This document shows, in pieces, positions 9,234 to 18,004 of a stretch of 64,000 bases of DNA; the first letter of the stretch is position 1; every line of letters begins with the position of its first letter. The DNA comes from JASHVB01 sp035523995 (GTDB lineage: Bacteria; Pseudomonadota; Alphaproteobacteria; Acetobacterales; Acetobacteraceae): NCBI GenBank assembly GCA_035523995.1, contig DATKPQ010000045.1, forward strand, positions 62,001 to 126,000. Reading direction: 5' to 3'. Below the pieces are notes generated by a model, which did not search any database, was not told the origin of the DNA, and was given only the letters and a program-made list of their open reading frames with translations. The translations under genes and the position numbers were made by a program.

Positions 9234-9620
9234 TTAGCCGACCGGGCCGCCTGCCTTGCGCCAGGCTCCGAAGCCGCCCTCGACATGGGCGACATTCTCC
9301 AGACCCATGTCCTGCGCGGTTTTCGCCGCCAGCGCCGATCTCCAACCGCCAGCGCAGAAGAATACGAAGCGCTTGTCCTCGGCGAAGATCGGCTTGTGGT
9401 AGGGGCTTTCCGGGTCGATCCAGAATTCCAGCATGCCGCGCGTGCAATGGAACGCGCCGGGCACGCGGCCTTCCCGATCCAGTTCACGCGGGTCGCGCAG
9501 ATCCACAAACACCACGTTGTCGTCGCCATGCAGGGCGACGGCGTCCGCGGCCGACAGCGTACTGATCCCGGCATTGGCTTCGGCCAGGAGCTGTTTATAG
9601 CCCTTCTTCATGTGCAGCAT
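9234..9620 (-). CDS. rhodanese-like sulfurtransferase domain protein
   Basis: A single-domain, 128-residue rhodanese. The fold markers VFVDLRDPRELDREGRVPGA and HVEGGFGAWRKAGGPV are present. The active-site loop is CAGGWRS with the catalytic Cys at about residue 89. It would carry a persulfide and transfer sulfur; the acceptor is unknown. It has no signal peptide, so it is cytoplasmic. A start at the internal Met (MKKGYKQL, three residues in) is equally possible. It lies between the symporter operon and the dehydrogenase on the same strand, with gaps of 89 and 137 bases. Confidence 0.92.
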   Translation of the reverse strand: MLHMKKGYKQLLAEANAGISTLSAADAVALHGDDNVVFVDLRDPRELDREGRVPGAFHCTRGMLEFWIDPESPYHKPIFAEDKRFVFFCAGGWRSALAAKTAQDMGLENVAHVEGGFGAWRKAGGPVG

Positions 9621-9709
9621 CGGATGCTCTCCCGCTGTGGGTGATCAGTGTCGGACGGCCAGGCCGGAAGCAGACTCCGCCGGGAGGGCCGAACATGCCG
9701 CACCAATCT

Positions 9710-11185
9710 TCACCCGGCACTGCGTGCCTGTCTCTCCCGCGCAGCGTAGGAGGTGGTGAGCGCCCCGACCACAGCGGTGACGATGATGTTCAGCACCAGC
9801 GCCACAATGCCGACGTTGAGATCGCGAAACGCTTCGGGTAGCGAGGGGAACAACGTCGCCATCGTGCTGTGCGTCAGCACGGTGGCGGCGACCGTCGCGA
9901 TGCCTACCAGGATGCCGGCCATCGCGCCGATTGTGCTGAGCCGGTTGTTGGGCAACAGGCTCATCAGCAGCGACGGCAGAAGCTGCGTGACGAAGCTGTA
10001 ACCCATTAGCAACAACGCGACGATGGTCGACCCGCCGCGCAGGGTGAAATATACGGCGACCAGCGCCACCACCGGCACCAGGCATTTCGCGACATTGGAG
10101 ATGCGCTTCGGGTCGGCGCTGCTATGGGCGGCGCGGTAGATATTGTTCGCCAGCAGCGTCGCCGCCGTCATCATGATCATGGAGCCGGGCACCAAGGCGG
10201 TCAGCACGCCCGCCGCGCCGATCACGCCGACGAACCACGGCGCAAACGTACTTATCGAGAGGCGGAACAATGAAAGGTCGATATTCGGGCCTTTCAGGCC
10301 CGGCACCTTCAACACTGCCGCGAATCCGACAAAGAACACGAATGCCAGGATGAGCTGGTATAGTGGCAGTACGATTGCATTCCGCCGGAACACCGATTCT
10401 GTCCGCGCGGTGAACACGGAACCGAAGCTGTGTGGCCACATGAAGAAGCCGAGCGCGGTTAGCAGCACGGTCGAATCGAACCAGGTGACGCTCTCGCCAT
10501 GTGCGGGCAGGGCCAGGAATCCGGGCTTGGCCTGGTTGATGGCCGTAAACATGGCTCCGAAGCCGCCATACAAGTGGAACGGCAGGTAGACGCCCAGAAA
10601 GATCGCCACCGCCAGGATCAGCGTGTCCTTGGCCACCGCTGTCCACGCAGAACCGCGGACGCCGGACGCCATCACGTACAGGGTAACGACAACCGCGCCG
10701 ATCCAGATTGCCGCAGCCGAAGGGATGCCGCCGTAGGAGGCGGTTTCCACGATGATTCCGAGGCCTTTGAACTGCAACACCAAATAGGGGATCAGTGCGA
10801 CGATCCCCACCACCGCGACGAGCACTCCGAGGGCCGGGCTATCGTATTTGCGGGCAAAGAAGTCGGGCTGGGAAATAAGCTGATATTGCTTCGCGTAGCG
10901 CCAGATCGGCGGCAGCAGCCAGTATGAAATAATGTACGCGAGGCAGCCATAGGCCAGGATGTAGTAGGTCGGCCCACCATGGCCGTAGGCGTAGCCGCTG
11001 CCCCCGAGTAAGGTGAACGTGGTGTAGATCTCGCCGGCCATCAGCAGGAACACCAGGACGGTGCCGAAACCGCGGCCGCCGACAGTCCATTGCTCCAGGC
11101 TCATCTCCCGGCCGTGGCGCGCGCGCAATCCGAGCGCCAGGGCGGCCAGGGCAGTGACACCGATGATGGGAAGGGCGGCGTTCAT
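9710..11185 (-). CDS. sodium:solute symporter family transporter
   Basis: A 491-residue inner-membrane protein of the SSS (PutP/MctP/PanF) family with about 13 hydrophobic segments. Family landmarks include EQWTVGGRGFGTVLVFLLMA in the first helices, SGVRGSAWTAVAKDTLILAV, and MWPHSFGSVFTARTESVFRR. The likely driver is sodium; monocarboxylates or amino acids are possible substrates because its partner is a DUF3311 gene, the arrangement seen for MctP-type monocarboxylate permeases (inference). It overlaps the DUF3311 gene by four bases (ATGA), so the two are translationally coupled. The C-terminus ends in a short cytoplasmic Arg-rich tail. Confidence 0.93.
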   Translation of the reverse strand: MNAALPIIGVTALAALALGLRARHGREMSLEQWTVGGRGFGTVLVFLLMAGEIYTTFTLLGGSGYAYGHGGPTYYILAYGCLAYIISYWLLPPIWRYAKQYQLISQPDFFARKYDSPALGVLVAVVGIVALIPYLVLQFKGLGIIVETASYGGIPSAAAIWIGAVVVTLYVMASGVRGSAWTAVAKDTLILAVAIFLGVYLPFHLYGGFGAMFTAINQAKPGFLALPAHGESVTWFDSTVLLTALGFFMWPHSFGSVFTARTESVFRRNAIVLPLYQLILAFVFFVGFAAVLKVPGLKGPNIDLSLFRLSISTFAPWFVGVIGAAGVLTALVPGSMIMMTAATLLANNIYRAAHSSADPKRISNVAKCLVPVVALVAVYFTLRGGSTIVALLLMGYSFVTQLLPSLLMSLLPNNRLSTIGAMAGILVGIATVAATVLTHSTMATLFPSLPEAFRDLNVGIVALVLNIIVTAVVGALTTSYAARERQARSAG

Positions 11186-11397
11186 GGACGCGGGCTTTCA
11201 ATCGTCGATTGTGTGCGATTGGCCGGATCGCATAGGTAGATGACCAGCATGATGACGCTGGTCAGCACGATCCATAGCAGCAGCCAGGCGAGCAGAAAGG
11301 GGAGGCCGAGGACCAGGGGGGTGACGCGGTTGAGGAAGGGTGTGCCAACCAGAATGCCGAGGAACGGCAGCAGGGCAAGTATGCGGATCAGGGACAT
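11182..11397 (-). CDS. DUF3311 small membrane protein
   Basis: A 71-residue protein with two hydrophobic segments (about 5-22 and 30-58), matching the DUF3311 family that accompanies SSS symporters. Typical pieces are LPFLGILVGTPFLNRVTPLV and LGLPFLLAWLLLWIVLTSV, followed by a short polar tail. The ATG at 11397 gives the family-length protein; the frame extends 26 codons upstream without similarity. The stop overlaps the symporter start by four bases. The molecular role is unknown; it is presumed to be a symporter accessory subunit. Confidence 0.88.
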   Translation of the reverse strand: MSLIRILALLPFLGILVGTPFLNRVTPLVLGLPFLLAWLLLWIVLTSVIMLVIYLCDPANRTQSTIESPRP

Positions 11398-12071
11398 GGG
11401 TGAGACCGGTTTGTGGGTAAGCCGTCGTTGCAAATGCATCTGGCCCAGGTCGCGGCTGCTCGGCAAGTGAGACACGGCGAAATTCTCGCAACAGAAGCGA
11501 TCGGTGGTGTGGACGCGGGTGGACGTCTATTTGCCGGTGGCGACGGTACCACAGGGCTCGGCTCCAGCGGCGCGCACTCCGCGGGAACGTTACCGAGCCG
11601 CGCAACGAGGCGACAGGGATGTCACACTCGTGGAAAGATGAACGTGTTGCAGAAAGACCAATTTTTCAATTGTTGGGACACTCGGATAAGTCCGACAAAT
11701 GTCGGCTTGAACAATTCGTAAGGAAATGATGCCGACTACGTTGCGCTCATCAGGTATTATGCCGCTTTACTGCTGATCTTCTATCAACACATTCGGCCAT
11801 AGTTCTATCATGGTCTTGTCATGACGAGGGGGAATTCACGTTAACAAAGTGCAAACTGCCGGAATGTCTGTTACTATTCGGGCAATGTTTTTGCTTGTCT
11901 CCTCAACCGCAGGCAGTATGATACGCCCCAGCGGTGGGGGGTCGAAGGCGTCAGATTTTTGGGAATCGCGCAGAGACCCGAGAATCTGGTTGCAAAAAAT
12001 CGGCACCGATCCATAATTAGTCCATCTCGGTAACCGGATCACGGGCCGACTAGTGCGGGGGTCGTTAAGCA
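11398..12071. other. gene-free upstream region of the repetitive protein
   Basis: 674 bases with no supportable gene. The stretch from about 11640 to 11870 is clearly more AT-rich than the surroundings, with runs such as AATTTTTCAATTG. It also holds a short inverted repeat CCGACAAATGTCGG near 11691-11704. The AT-rich part suggests the promoter of the downstream 787-codon gene or foreign DNA. A 78-codon reverse frame at 11836-12072 has no recognisable features. Confidence 0.4.
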
Positions 12072-14435
12072 ATGGCTGCTTCAGTAACTATACCCGGTCC
12101 GAACGGGCCCCTTTCCGTTGGCGGGGGTGCCAGCAACCAGTTCCTTGCCAGCATTATCGCGAACACCATCATCAAGGCGTCGATTGCAGCGGGTGGTGCC
12201 GACTACGTCACGGCCGCGTCGTCTTCCGGCGGGGTGTGGACGCTGCCGTCGGCTGCAAGCGCTACGGTTGCCGGACCGACCGGTACAGAGCCGCTGATCG
12301 CGGTCATTCCCTCCGCTGCGTCGGGGGCCGTCACGATCCCGTCCGGCTACGGATTCGCCATCGACGAGAGCACGACGGCCACGGTGACGGGCAGCAGCGT
12401 TCAAATCATTGCGGTGGACCCGCCGGTCACCCTTACTGGCAATGTCAGCCTTTCGGCGGCCGGCAATAACACGATCTCGGCCAGCGGCAACTACAACATC
12501 TATTTGGGCGGCACCGGCAACAACAACGTCAGCCTCACCGGCCAGGGCACGTACAGCGGCAGCACCGGAATCAACGACGTCTCCATCAAAGACACCGCGT
12601 CGGGTGGCTCTTTGGTGGAGTCGAACGGCACCGACAGCATTCAGGCCAGCGGCGACAATGTGTCGGTGGCCGCGACGGGCGCCGGGACGGTGAATGGCGG
12701 TGGCACGAACAACGTGACCGTGCAGGCGACGGGCACCGGCGACGCGGTGCTGGGCGGCTCCGGAAGCACGAACGTGAGCACCGGCGGTTCGGATGCGAAG
12801 GTGTTTGGGGGTACCGGATCCCTGTCTGTCGAGGACAGCGGCACAGGCGACACGATCGCTGCATTCGCTGCCTCCGCCGCAAGCATTGCGGCCTGGGGCA
12901 AGGATGCGCTGGTGTTCGCCGGATCGAACAGTGCCGGCGGCACAGCGGTCACGCTGAGCGGTGGCACCTCCTCGCTCGAGGGCTTCAATTCGGTCATTGG
13001 CGGCTCTGGGTCGACCACGGTGATGCTCGGCACCGTGAACACACACTACACCTCCATCGGAGGCGGCGGCACTTCGGATACCGTCGCGCAGACGTTGTTC
13101 AGCGAACATAACGTCGTTATCGGAGGCACGGGGGCGCTAACGGTGACCGACGACGGCTTCGTCGATACCGTTGCGGCCTTCGGCGCCAGCACCGCCTCCG
13201 TCACCGTCGCCGGCCAGAGCGGGACGTATATCGGCGGCACCAACGACTTCCTCGTAACGGTGACCGACGCCGACGTTGGCACCAACGGTAGCAACAATTC
13301 GGTCTACGGTGGTTCCGGCGCCATGACCGTGGCTGCCGGCGGGGTCAACGATGTAATCCTGGGCGGGACCGGCAGTCTTTCGCTGGGTGGCGCAGCCGGT
13401 AACGACGGCGACACCATTGCTGCCTTCAACGCATCGTCGGCCGCTATCCTTCTGGCCAACGAGGGCGGATCAAACGTCAAGGGCGGTGGCATAGGCGCGC
13501 TGGTATTCGGCGGCGCCGGCGCTCTGACAGTGACAGCGGCGGACGCAGCGAACACCATCGTTGGCGGGTCGGGGACGAATATCATCAACCTGGAGAGCGT
13601 GTTTGGCGGGGCGAGCGACAACGTGTTGCTGGGCGGTGGCGGCGCTCTGACGATCAACGACACCGGCACCTCTGACACGATCGCGGCGTTTGGTGCGTCC
13701 TCTGCCCAGGTGACCCTCGCCGGTTCGAAGGCGATCTACTTCGGCGGCAGCAACACCAGTTCTATCGTGGACGACGGTTCGAACAACACGATCCTCGGGG
13801 GCTCTGGCACGACCAACGTCACCCAGGGCAGCAGCAGCTCTGGTTTGTTTGTGGTGGGCGGTTCCGGCACGTTGGTATTTACCGGCGGGCCAAATCCCAT
13901 GACCATACTCGGCGGCACAGGCGGCGTGGCGTCCATCACCGGCGGATCTGGCGGCACAACACTGTTCGGCTCCTCGGGTGGCGTCTCCTACTTCGACGGT
14001 TCGAGCGGGGCGTTGGTGTTCTCGGCGGGTGCCGGCAACGAAACCTTGGACGCCGCCGGCTCCTCGACCAACAATTTCATAGGAGGCGGATCCGACCCGA
14101 GCGGCAGCAACTCCTTGGTTGGCGGCAGTGGCAACGACACGTTCAGCGCCGGTGCCGGCACCGATACAATGACCGGCGGCGCGGGCTCTAACGACTTCGC
14201 GTTCTTCGCGCAGGCAACCGGTGGCAAGGCCGATGTCATCACCGACTGGACGACAAACGACGGATTGCTCGTGATCGGATACAGCTCCACGGCCTCGGCG
14301 CAAAGCTTGCTCAACAACGCAACCACCGGTCCCAACGGCGGCGTGACACTGACGCTGTCGGACAATACGACGATCACGTTCAGCAATCTCAACAGCACGT
14401 CCGAACTGCAGGGCCATATCCTGTATAACGCGTGA
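12072..14435 (+). CDS. repetitive Gly/Ser/Thr-rich RTX-like exported protein
   Basis: A 787-residue acidic, low-complexity beta-strand repeat protein. There is no N-terminal signal peptide (it begins MAASVTIPGPNGPLSVGGG). The middle holds at least four long modules, starting near residues 244, 351, 431 and 521. Each opens with GG(T/G)G(S/A)L(S/T)V and continues as DTIAAF.AS.A.V..AG. Near residues 660-710 are RTX-like nonapeptides (GGSGNDTFSAGAGTDTMTGG) followed by a hydrophobic end (DVITDWTTNDGLLVIGY) that resembles type I secretion C-termini. Likely role: a secreted or surface adhesin or matrix protein folded as a calcium-stabilised beta-roll; this is inference. No type I secretion ABC/MFP genes are in the window. 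A strong hairpin follows the stop. The nearby glycosyltransferases suggest a surface locus. Confidence 0.8.
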   Translation: MAASVTIPGPNGPLSVGGGASNQFLASIIANTIIKASIAAGGADYVTAASSSGGVWTLPSAASATVAGPTGTEPLIAVIPSAASGAVTIPSGYGFAIDESTTATVTGSSVQIIAVDPPVTLTGNVSLSAAGNNTISASGNYNIYLGGTGNNNVSLTGQGTYSGSTGINDVSIKDTASGGSLVESNGTDSIQASGDNVSVAATGAGTVNGGGTNNVTVQATGTGDAVLGGSGSTNVSTGGSDAKVFGGTGSLSVEDSGTGDTIAAFAASAASIAAWGKDALVFAGSNSAGGTAVTLSGGTSSLEGFNSVIGGSGSTTVMLGTVNTHYTSIGGGGTSDTVAQTLFSEHNVVIGGTGALTVTDDGFVDTVAAFGASTASVTVAGQSGTYIGGTNDFLVTVTDADVGTNGSNNSVYGGSGAMTVAAGGVNDVILGGTGSLSLGGAAGNDGDTIAAFNASSAAILLANEGGSNVKGGGIGALVFGGAGALTVTAADAANTIVGGSGTNIINLESVFGGASDNVLLGGGGALTINDTGTSDTIAAFGASSAQVTLAGSKAIYFGGSNTSSIVDDGSNNTILGGSGTTNVTQGSSSSGLFVVGGSGTLVFTGGPNPMTILGGTGGVASITGGSGGTTLFGSSGGVSYFDGSSGALVFSAGAGNETLDAAGSSTNNFIGGGSDPSGSNSLVGGSGNDTFSAGAGTDTMTGGAGSNDFAFFAQATGGKADVITDWTTNDGLLVIGYSSTASAQSLLNNATTGPNGGVTLTLSDNTTITFSNLNSTSELQGHILYNA

Positions 14436-14443
14436 TGAGTTTC

Positions 14444-14481
14444 CCATGACGGCTGCTGGTGTGGCGGCATCCGTCATGGGC
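14444..14481 (+). terminator. hairpin after the repetitive protein gene
   Basis: CCCATGACGG (14444-14453) pairs perfectly with CCGTCATGGG (14472-14481) across an 18-base loop, 8 bases past the stop codon. No strong T-run follows, so termination may be Rho-assisted, or the structure may protect the message. Confidence 0.6.
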
Positions 14482-14501
14482 AGGCGTGCATACGTTGACC
14501 C

Positions 14502-15580
14502 ATGCTCGTGCCGGCCTCTATAGCGTCGGCTGATATGCCTACGCTGTCGGATGGTGTGGTTGTTGCGCCAAAACCAGTGAAAGTGAGATCGCATGAGGCT
14601 GTGCACGGCCGCGGCATTTCGTGGCTCGCGGCTGGGTCGATCACTTTGCCATGGCTGAGTATCCTCTCGCGTGTGCCGTTGATTGCAGGCGGCCGATGGG
14701 ACGGCGACGAGGTTTTTAACTTTTTTCACTTTCGCCAGAGCGGTTTGCAGCTCCTGGCTGTCAGCCTGGGTTGACGGCATCGGCCAGTCTCTAATTTGGT
14801 CATCTTTCTCTATTTCCTTACCGTAAACCGGTTGAATGCGCCGCTGATCACACCGTTCCTCGCATTCACCTGGACCCTGTCGATGGCTGCCTGCATGATC
14901 GCGGCCTGGCCGGGTTCGCACCGCGGCCGTTTGTTTCGCTGGACCGCCTTTTCTGCCCTGTTAGCGATGTTTCTTCTTGGCCACCAGATCGAAGAAATGT
15001 TTTTCTGGCCGATGGGCGCCGCAGCGTATTTGATCGCCCTGGGAGCCATCGTGCTCGAGATAGCACGGGTCATAACCGGTGGCATTGCTCGCCCGCAGGG
15101 TCGCCCACGTCTGCCCTGGCTCTGGCGGCGGCGATTGGGAGCGCCGAAACCGGCATGTTCTTTGCTCTCACTCTCGGCGGCGTTCTGCCTGCGCTGAATG
15201 CTCCGGACATGGTTCGGAATCGCTGGCGCCACAGCAGGGAAGCCGCATGGTACGTTGTGCCGCTTGGCCTGTCGCTTGGGTTCTTCGTGTTTGCCCTTGC
15301 GTTTGGCACCGCCTACGGCATGGCGCAGAGCGGAGCAGCCAACCCATATTTTCACCGTGCATGGCCGAGCCTGACCGCAACGTTGCAAACCTTGCCGAAA
15401 GAATTGCTGCTACACGACGGATCGCAGGATGGCCTGAGCAATACGGGTGCATTGCTGAGCCAGGTTTTGCTGCTGGCCGGATTTTACGGTGTAGCCAGCA
15501 CCGGGTGTTTTTCGCGGGTGCCGTGGCGGCAGCAGGTCGCGTTGGTCCTCATTGAGCGGATTATCCATTGCTACCCTTGA
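14502..15580 (+). pseudogene. broken polytopic membrane protein (in-frame stop plus frameshift)
   Basis: Three pieces read as one hydrophobic protein of about 355 residues. Piece 1 (14502-14774) contains GSITLPWLSILSRVPLIAGG and ends at a TGA at 14772-14774. The same frame resumes at once as NLVIFLYFLTVNRLNAPLIT (from about 14793) and runs through several membrane segments to about 15085. The sequence then continues in another frame: TSALALAAAIGSAETGMFFA and on to YGVAS..., ending at 15580. One nonsense codon and one frame change around 15080-15100 therefore interrupt it. I do not recognise the family. Its place directly upstream of a GtrB/ArnC-like glycosyltransferase suggests a Gtr-type membrane glycosyltransferase remnant (inference). 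A sequencing error at either site is an alternative. Confidence 0.6.
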
Positions 15581-15623
15581 TTGCGGACCCTCGTCTCTCG
15601 GTCGCAAAGTATACTGGCAGTTC

Positions 15624-16796
15624 ATGCTGGATGCCGCTTCCCTACCCAACGCTGAGCCGCCGCTGTTTTCGGTGGTAATCCCGGCTTTCAACGAAGCCGA
15701 TGGATTGCAGGCATTCCATTTTCGTCTAGCGACAATTATGCAGACGCTGGGTTGCTGGGAAGCGATCTACGTCAACGACGGCAGCCAGGACACCACGTTG
15801 GCAACATTGAGGGACTTACGCAGAGACGATCCGCATATCGCGATCGTCAACCTGTCGCGCAATTTCGGCAAGGAGATTGCCATTACCGCGGCTTTGGATC
15901 ACGCAAAGGGCGAGGCGATTGTGGTGATCGATGCGGATCTCCAGGATCCTCCGGAACTGATTCCAGCACTGGTTGCGGCTAGGCGCCGCGGCTTCGACAC
16001 GGTCTATGCACAGCGCCACGCGCGGCTTGGCGATACGCTGCTGAAGCGAGCAACGGCAGCGTTGTTTTATCGGCTGATGCGTCGTGTTGGCCGGGTGGAG
16101 TTGCCGCCCAACACCGGCGACTTCCGCCTCATGAGCCGGCGGGTTGTGGATGCCGTGCGACAGTTGCGAGAGCAGCATCGGATGATGAAAGGGCTGTTCG
16201 CGTGGGTGGGATTTCCCAGTTGTGCCGTGCTTTATGACCGGGCACCGCGGCATGCCGGGCGAACCAAATGGACCTATTGGCGGCTTTGGAACCTGGCGGT
16301 CGAGGGCATTACAGGTTTTACCGTGATGCCGCTGAAGGTAGCCACGTATGTGGGCTTGGCCGTTGCTTTGCTGGCAGTTCTCTATGCGGTTCAGGTCGTG
16401 GTCCGAACGCTCTTGTTCGGCAACCCCGTCGCCGGCTATCCCAGCTTGATGACGGTTGTGCTGTTTCTTGGCGGCGTGCAGCTCATGACACTCGGGGTCA
16501 TAGGCGAGTATCTCGGCCGGGTGTTCAACGGGACAAAGCAAAGGCCGCTGTACCTTATAGAGGCCTTTGAAGCCAGCGGTGTCACGGTCCCTGCGGATGA
16601 CAGAGGCTATGCAAACTTGTCGAATCCCCCACCGCAGCATGCGTCATCGAGTGCGAGCCTGGGCGAGCCAAACAGTGGCGACGCATCGGTTCCGGTGCCA
16701 CAGTGTCCTGGTGCCGTCAGCCGGGAAGGAGAGAGCGGCGCGACCGCACGAGCGAAGCTCGAGGACGGCGCGGCGGAGGGATCGGCGAGACTGTAG
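15624..16796 (+). CDS. GT2 glycosyltransferase, polyprenyl-phosphate sugar synthase type
   Basis: A 390-residue protein of the DPM1/GtrB/ArnC group, which transfers a sugar from a nucleotide donor to undecaprenyl phosphate at the inner face of the membrane. The GT-A domain spans about residues 12-230: FSVVIPAFNEADGLQAF, VNDGSQDTT, and the DxD-type stretch VVIDADLQDPPELIPAL. QLREQHRMMKGLFAWVGFPS is a group hallmark. Two membrane helices follow (about 240-265 and 275-305), then GEYLGRVFNGTKQRPLYL. I chose the ATG at 15624 because the fold starts 12 residues later; upstream sequence belongs to the membrane-protein remnant. The last 60 or so residues are a disordered Pro/Ser/Gly/Glu tail not usual for the family, perhaps read-through into non-coding DNA after loss of the original stop. 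Confidence 0.88.
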   Translation: MLDAASLPNAEPPLFSVVIPAFNEADGLQAFHFRLATIMQTLGCWEAIYVNDGSQDTTLATLRDLRRDDPHIAIVNLSRNFGKEIAITAALDHAKGEAIVVIDADLQDPPELIPALVAARRRGFDTVYAQRHARLGDTLLKRATAALFYRLMRRVGRVELPPNTGDFRLMSRRVVDAVRQLREQHRMMKGLFAWVGFPSCAVLYDRAPRHAGRTKWTYWRLWNLAVEGITGFTVMPLKVATYVGLAVALLAVLYAVQVVVRTLLFGNPVAGYPSLMTVVLFLGGVQLMTLGVIGEYLGRVFNGTKQRPLYLIEAFEASGVTVPADDRGYANLSNPPPQHASSSASLGEPNSGDASVPVPQCPGAVSREGESGATARAKLEDGAAEGSARL

Positions 16797-16869
16797 CGGG
16801 CAGGCAAACCCAACCATCTCTTGCGCTGCGACTTGGCTCGAATGCGTGACTGAAGGCAGCATATATTGT

Positions 16870-17925
16870 ATGACATTTCATCAGAACGCTCCAATCACCC
16901 AGCCCGAGGCTACCCTGTCCGTAAGAACCTCCATCTCCCCTCAGGGCGCCAGTCAGAAACCGCAGGGATCGCCCGCGCCAGCCAGTCGGATCCCGAATCC
17001 AGTCGAGCACCATACTGTCGCCATCCTTCTTTCGGCGCACAACGGCGAGCGTTTTCTGCACGATCAACTTGCCAGCCTGGTACGCCAGACGCACCAACGC
17101 TGGGTGCTGTATTGGCGAGATGATGGATCATCCGACGCGGCGCAGGCGATCCTGCAAAGTTTCGCTGCCTTTGCCGGCAAACACAGGTCGCATTCTGTAT
17201 CCGGTGGTGGCGCTCTCGGCCCAACCCGCAGCTACCTGACACTCCTCGCATCGGCCTGGCACGATCAATTTCGGTATTTTGCCTTTGCGGACCAGGACGA
17301 TGTGTGGTTCGAGGACAAGATCACGCGCGGGCTTCGCGCTCTGTCCGAGGTGCCTCCGGACGTTCCGGCATTGTATTGCGCGCGACAAGAGCTGGTCGAT
17401 GAGCAGCTCCGCTACCTTGGCAAATCGCCTAGGCATGCAGGGAAGGTTGGATTTCCGGCTGCGCTGACCCAGAACATCGCCACAGGCTGCACAATTATCA
17501 TGAACCGGGCGGCAGCCGAAGTCGTGCTCTCGCTTGCGCCGCCTGAAGGAACCTTGCACGACTGGTGGTGCTACATCGCTGTTTCAGCCGCAGGCGGCGA
17601 GATTCTCGTCGACAACGCGGCTGTCCTGCACTATCGGCAGCACTTGGGGAATTTGGTCGGTTCGCCGGTTGGCATCCTGCGTCGGGGCATTGCGGCATTG
17701 CGCCGCGGCCCCCGCCCTTTTATGACGATACTCCGTAATCATGTCGCAGTGTTGCAAACCCATCCCGACCTGCTATCGGATCGTGCGCGTGCGGATCTCG
17801 CTGTTATTGCCGCGGGATTGGACGGAGGGGGGCGTGACAAGCTCCGTGCCTTAGGTTTGCGCGGCTTTCACCGGCAAACTCGACTCGAGGACGTTGTATT
17901 CGGGATTTGGTTTCTTCTGGGCTAA
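16870..17925 (+). CDS. GT2 glycosyltransferase (rhamnosyltransferase-like)
   Basis: A 351-residue GT2 enzyme of the RgpB-like rhamnosyltransferase group. After a 45-residue Ser/Pro-rich lead come HTVAILLSAHNGERFLHDQL and WRDDGSSDAAQAIL (nucleotide-sugar binding). The acceptor region has the catalytic FADQDDVWFEDKI (DxD type) and, later, LHDWWCYIAVSAAGGEI. It has no membrane helix. Donor and acceptor cannot be read; dTDP-rhamnose transfer to a surface polysaccharide is the family precedent. It follows the polyprenyl-sugar synthase by 73 bases on the same strand and is likely co-transcribed. I chose the ATG at 16870; the open frame extends 101 codons upstream but overlaps the previous gene. It is convergent with the methyltransferase at 18005. 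Confidence 0.85.
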   Translation: MTFHQNAPITQPEATLSVRTSISPQGASQKPQGSPAPASRIPNPVEHHTVAILLSAHNGERFLHDQLASLVRQTHQRWVLYWRDDGSSDAAQAILQSFAAFAGKHRSHSVSGGGALGPTRSYLTLLASAWHDQFRYFAFADQDDVWFEDKITRGLRALSEVPPDVPALYCARQELVDEQLRYLGKSPRHAGKVGFPAALTQNIATGCTIIMNRAAAEVVLSLAPPEGTLHDWWCYIAVSAAGGEILVDNAAVLHYRQHLGNLVGSPVGILRRGIAALRRGPRPFMTILRNHVAVLQTHPDLLSDRARADLAVIAAGLDGGGRDKLRALGLRGFHRQTRLEDVVFGIWFLLG

Positions 17926-18004
17926 TGCCGCGGCTTTCACGCAGTGTTCCCGGAAAGACTTGCATACCCGTGGCATTGGACTGATGCCGGTCATAGGGTT
18001 CTGA

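Noticed and set aside
11836..12072. 78-codon reverse frame upstream of the repetitive protein
   Set aside because: No motif, in an AT-richer probable promoter region, overlaps the start of a supported gene.
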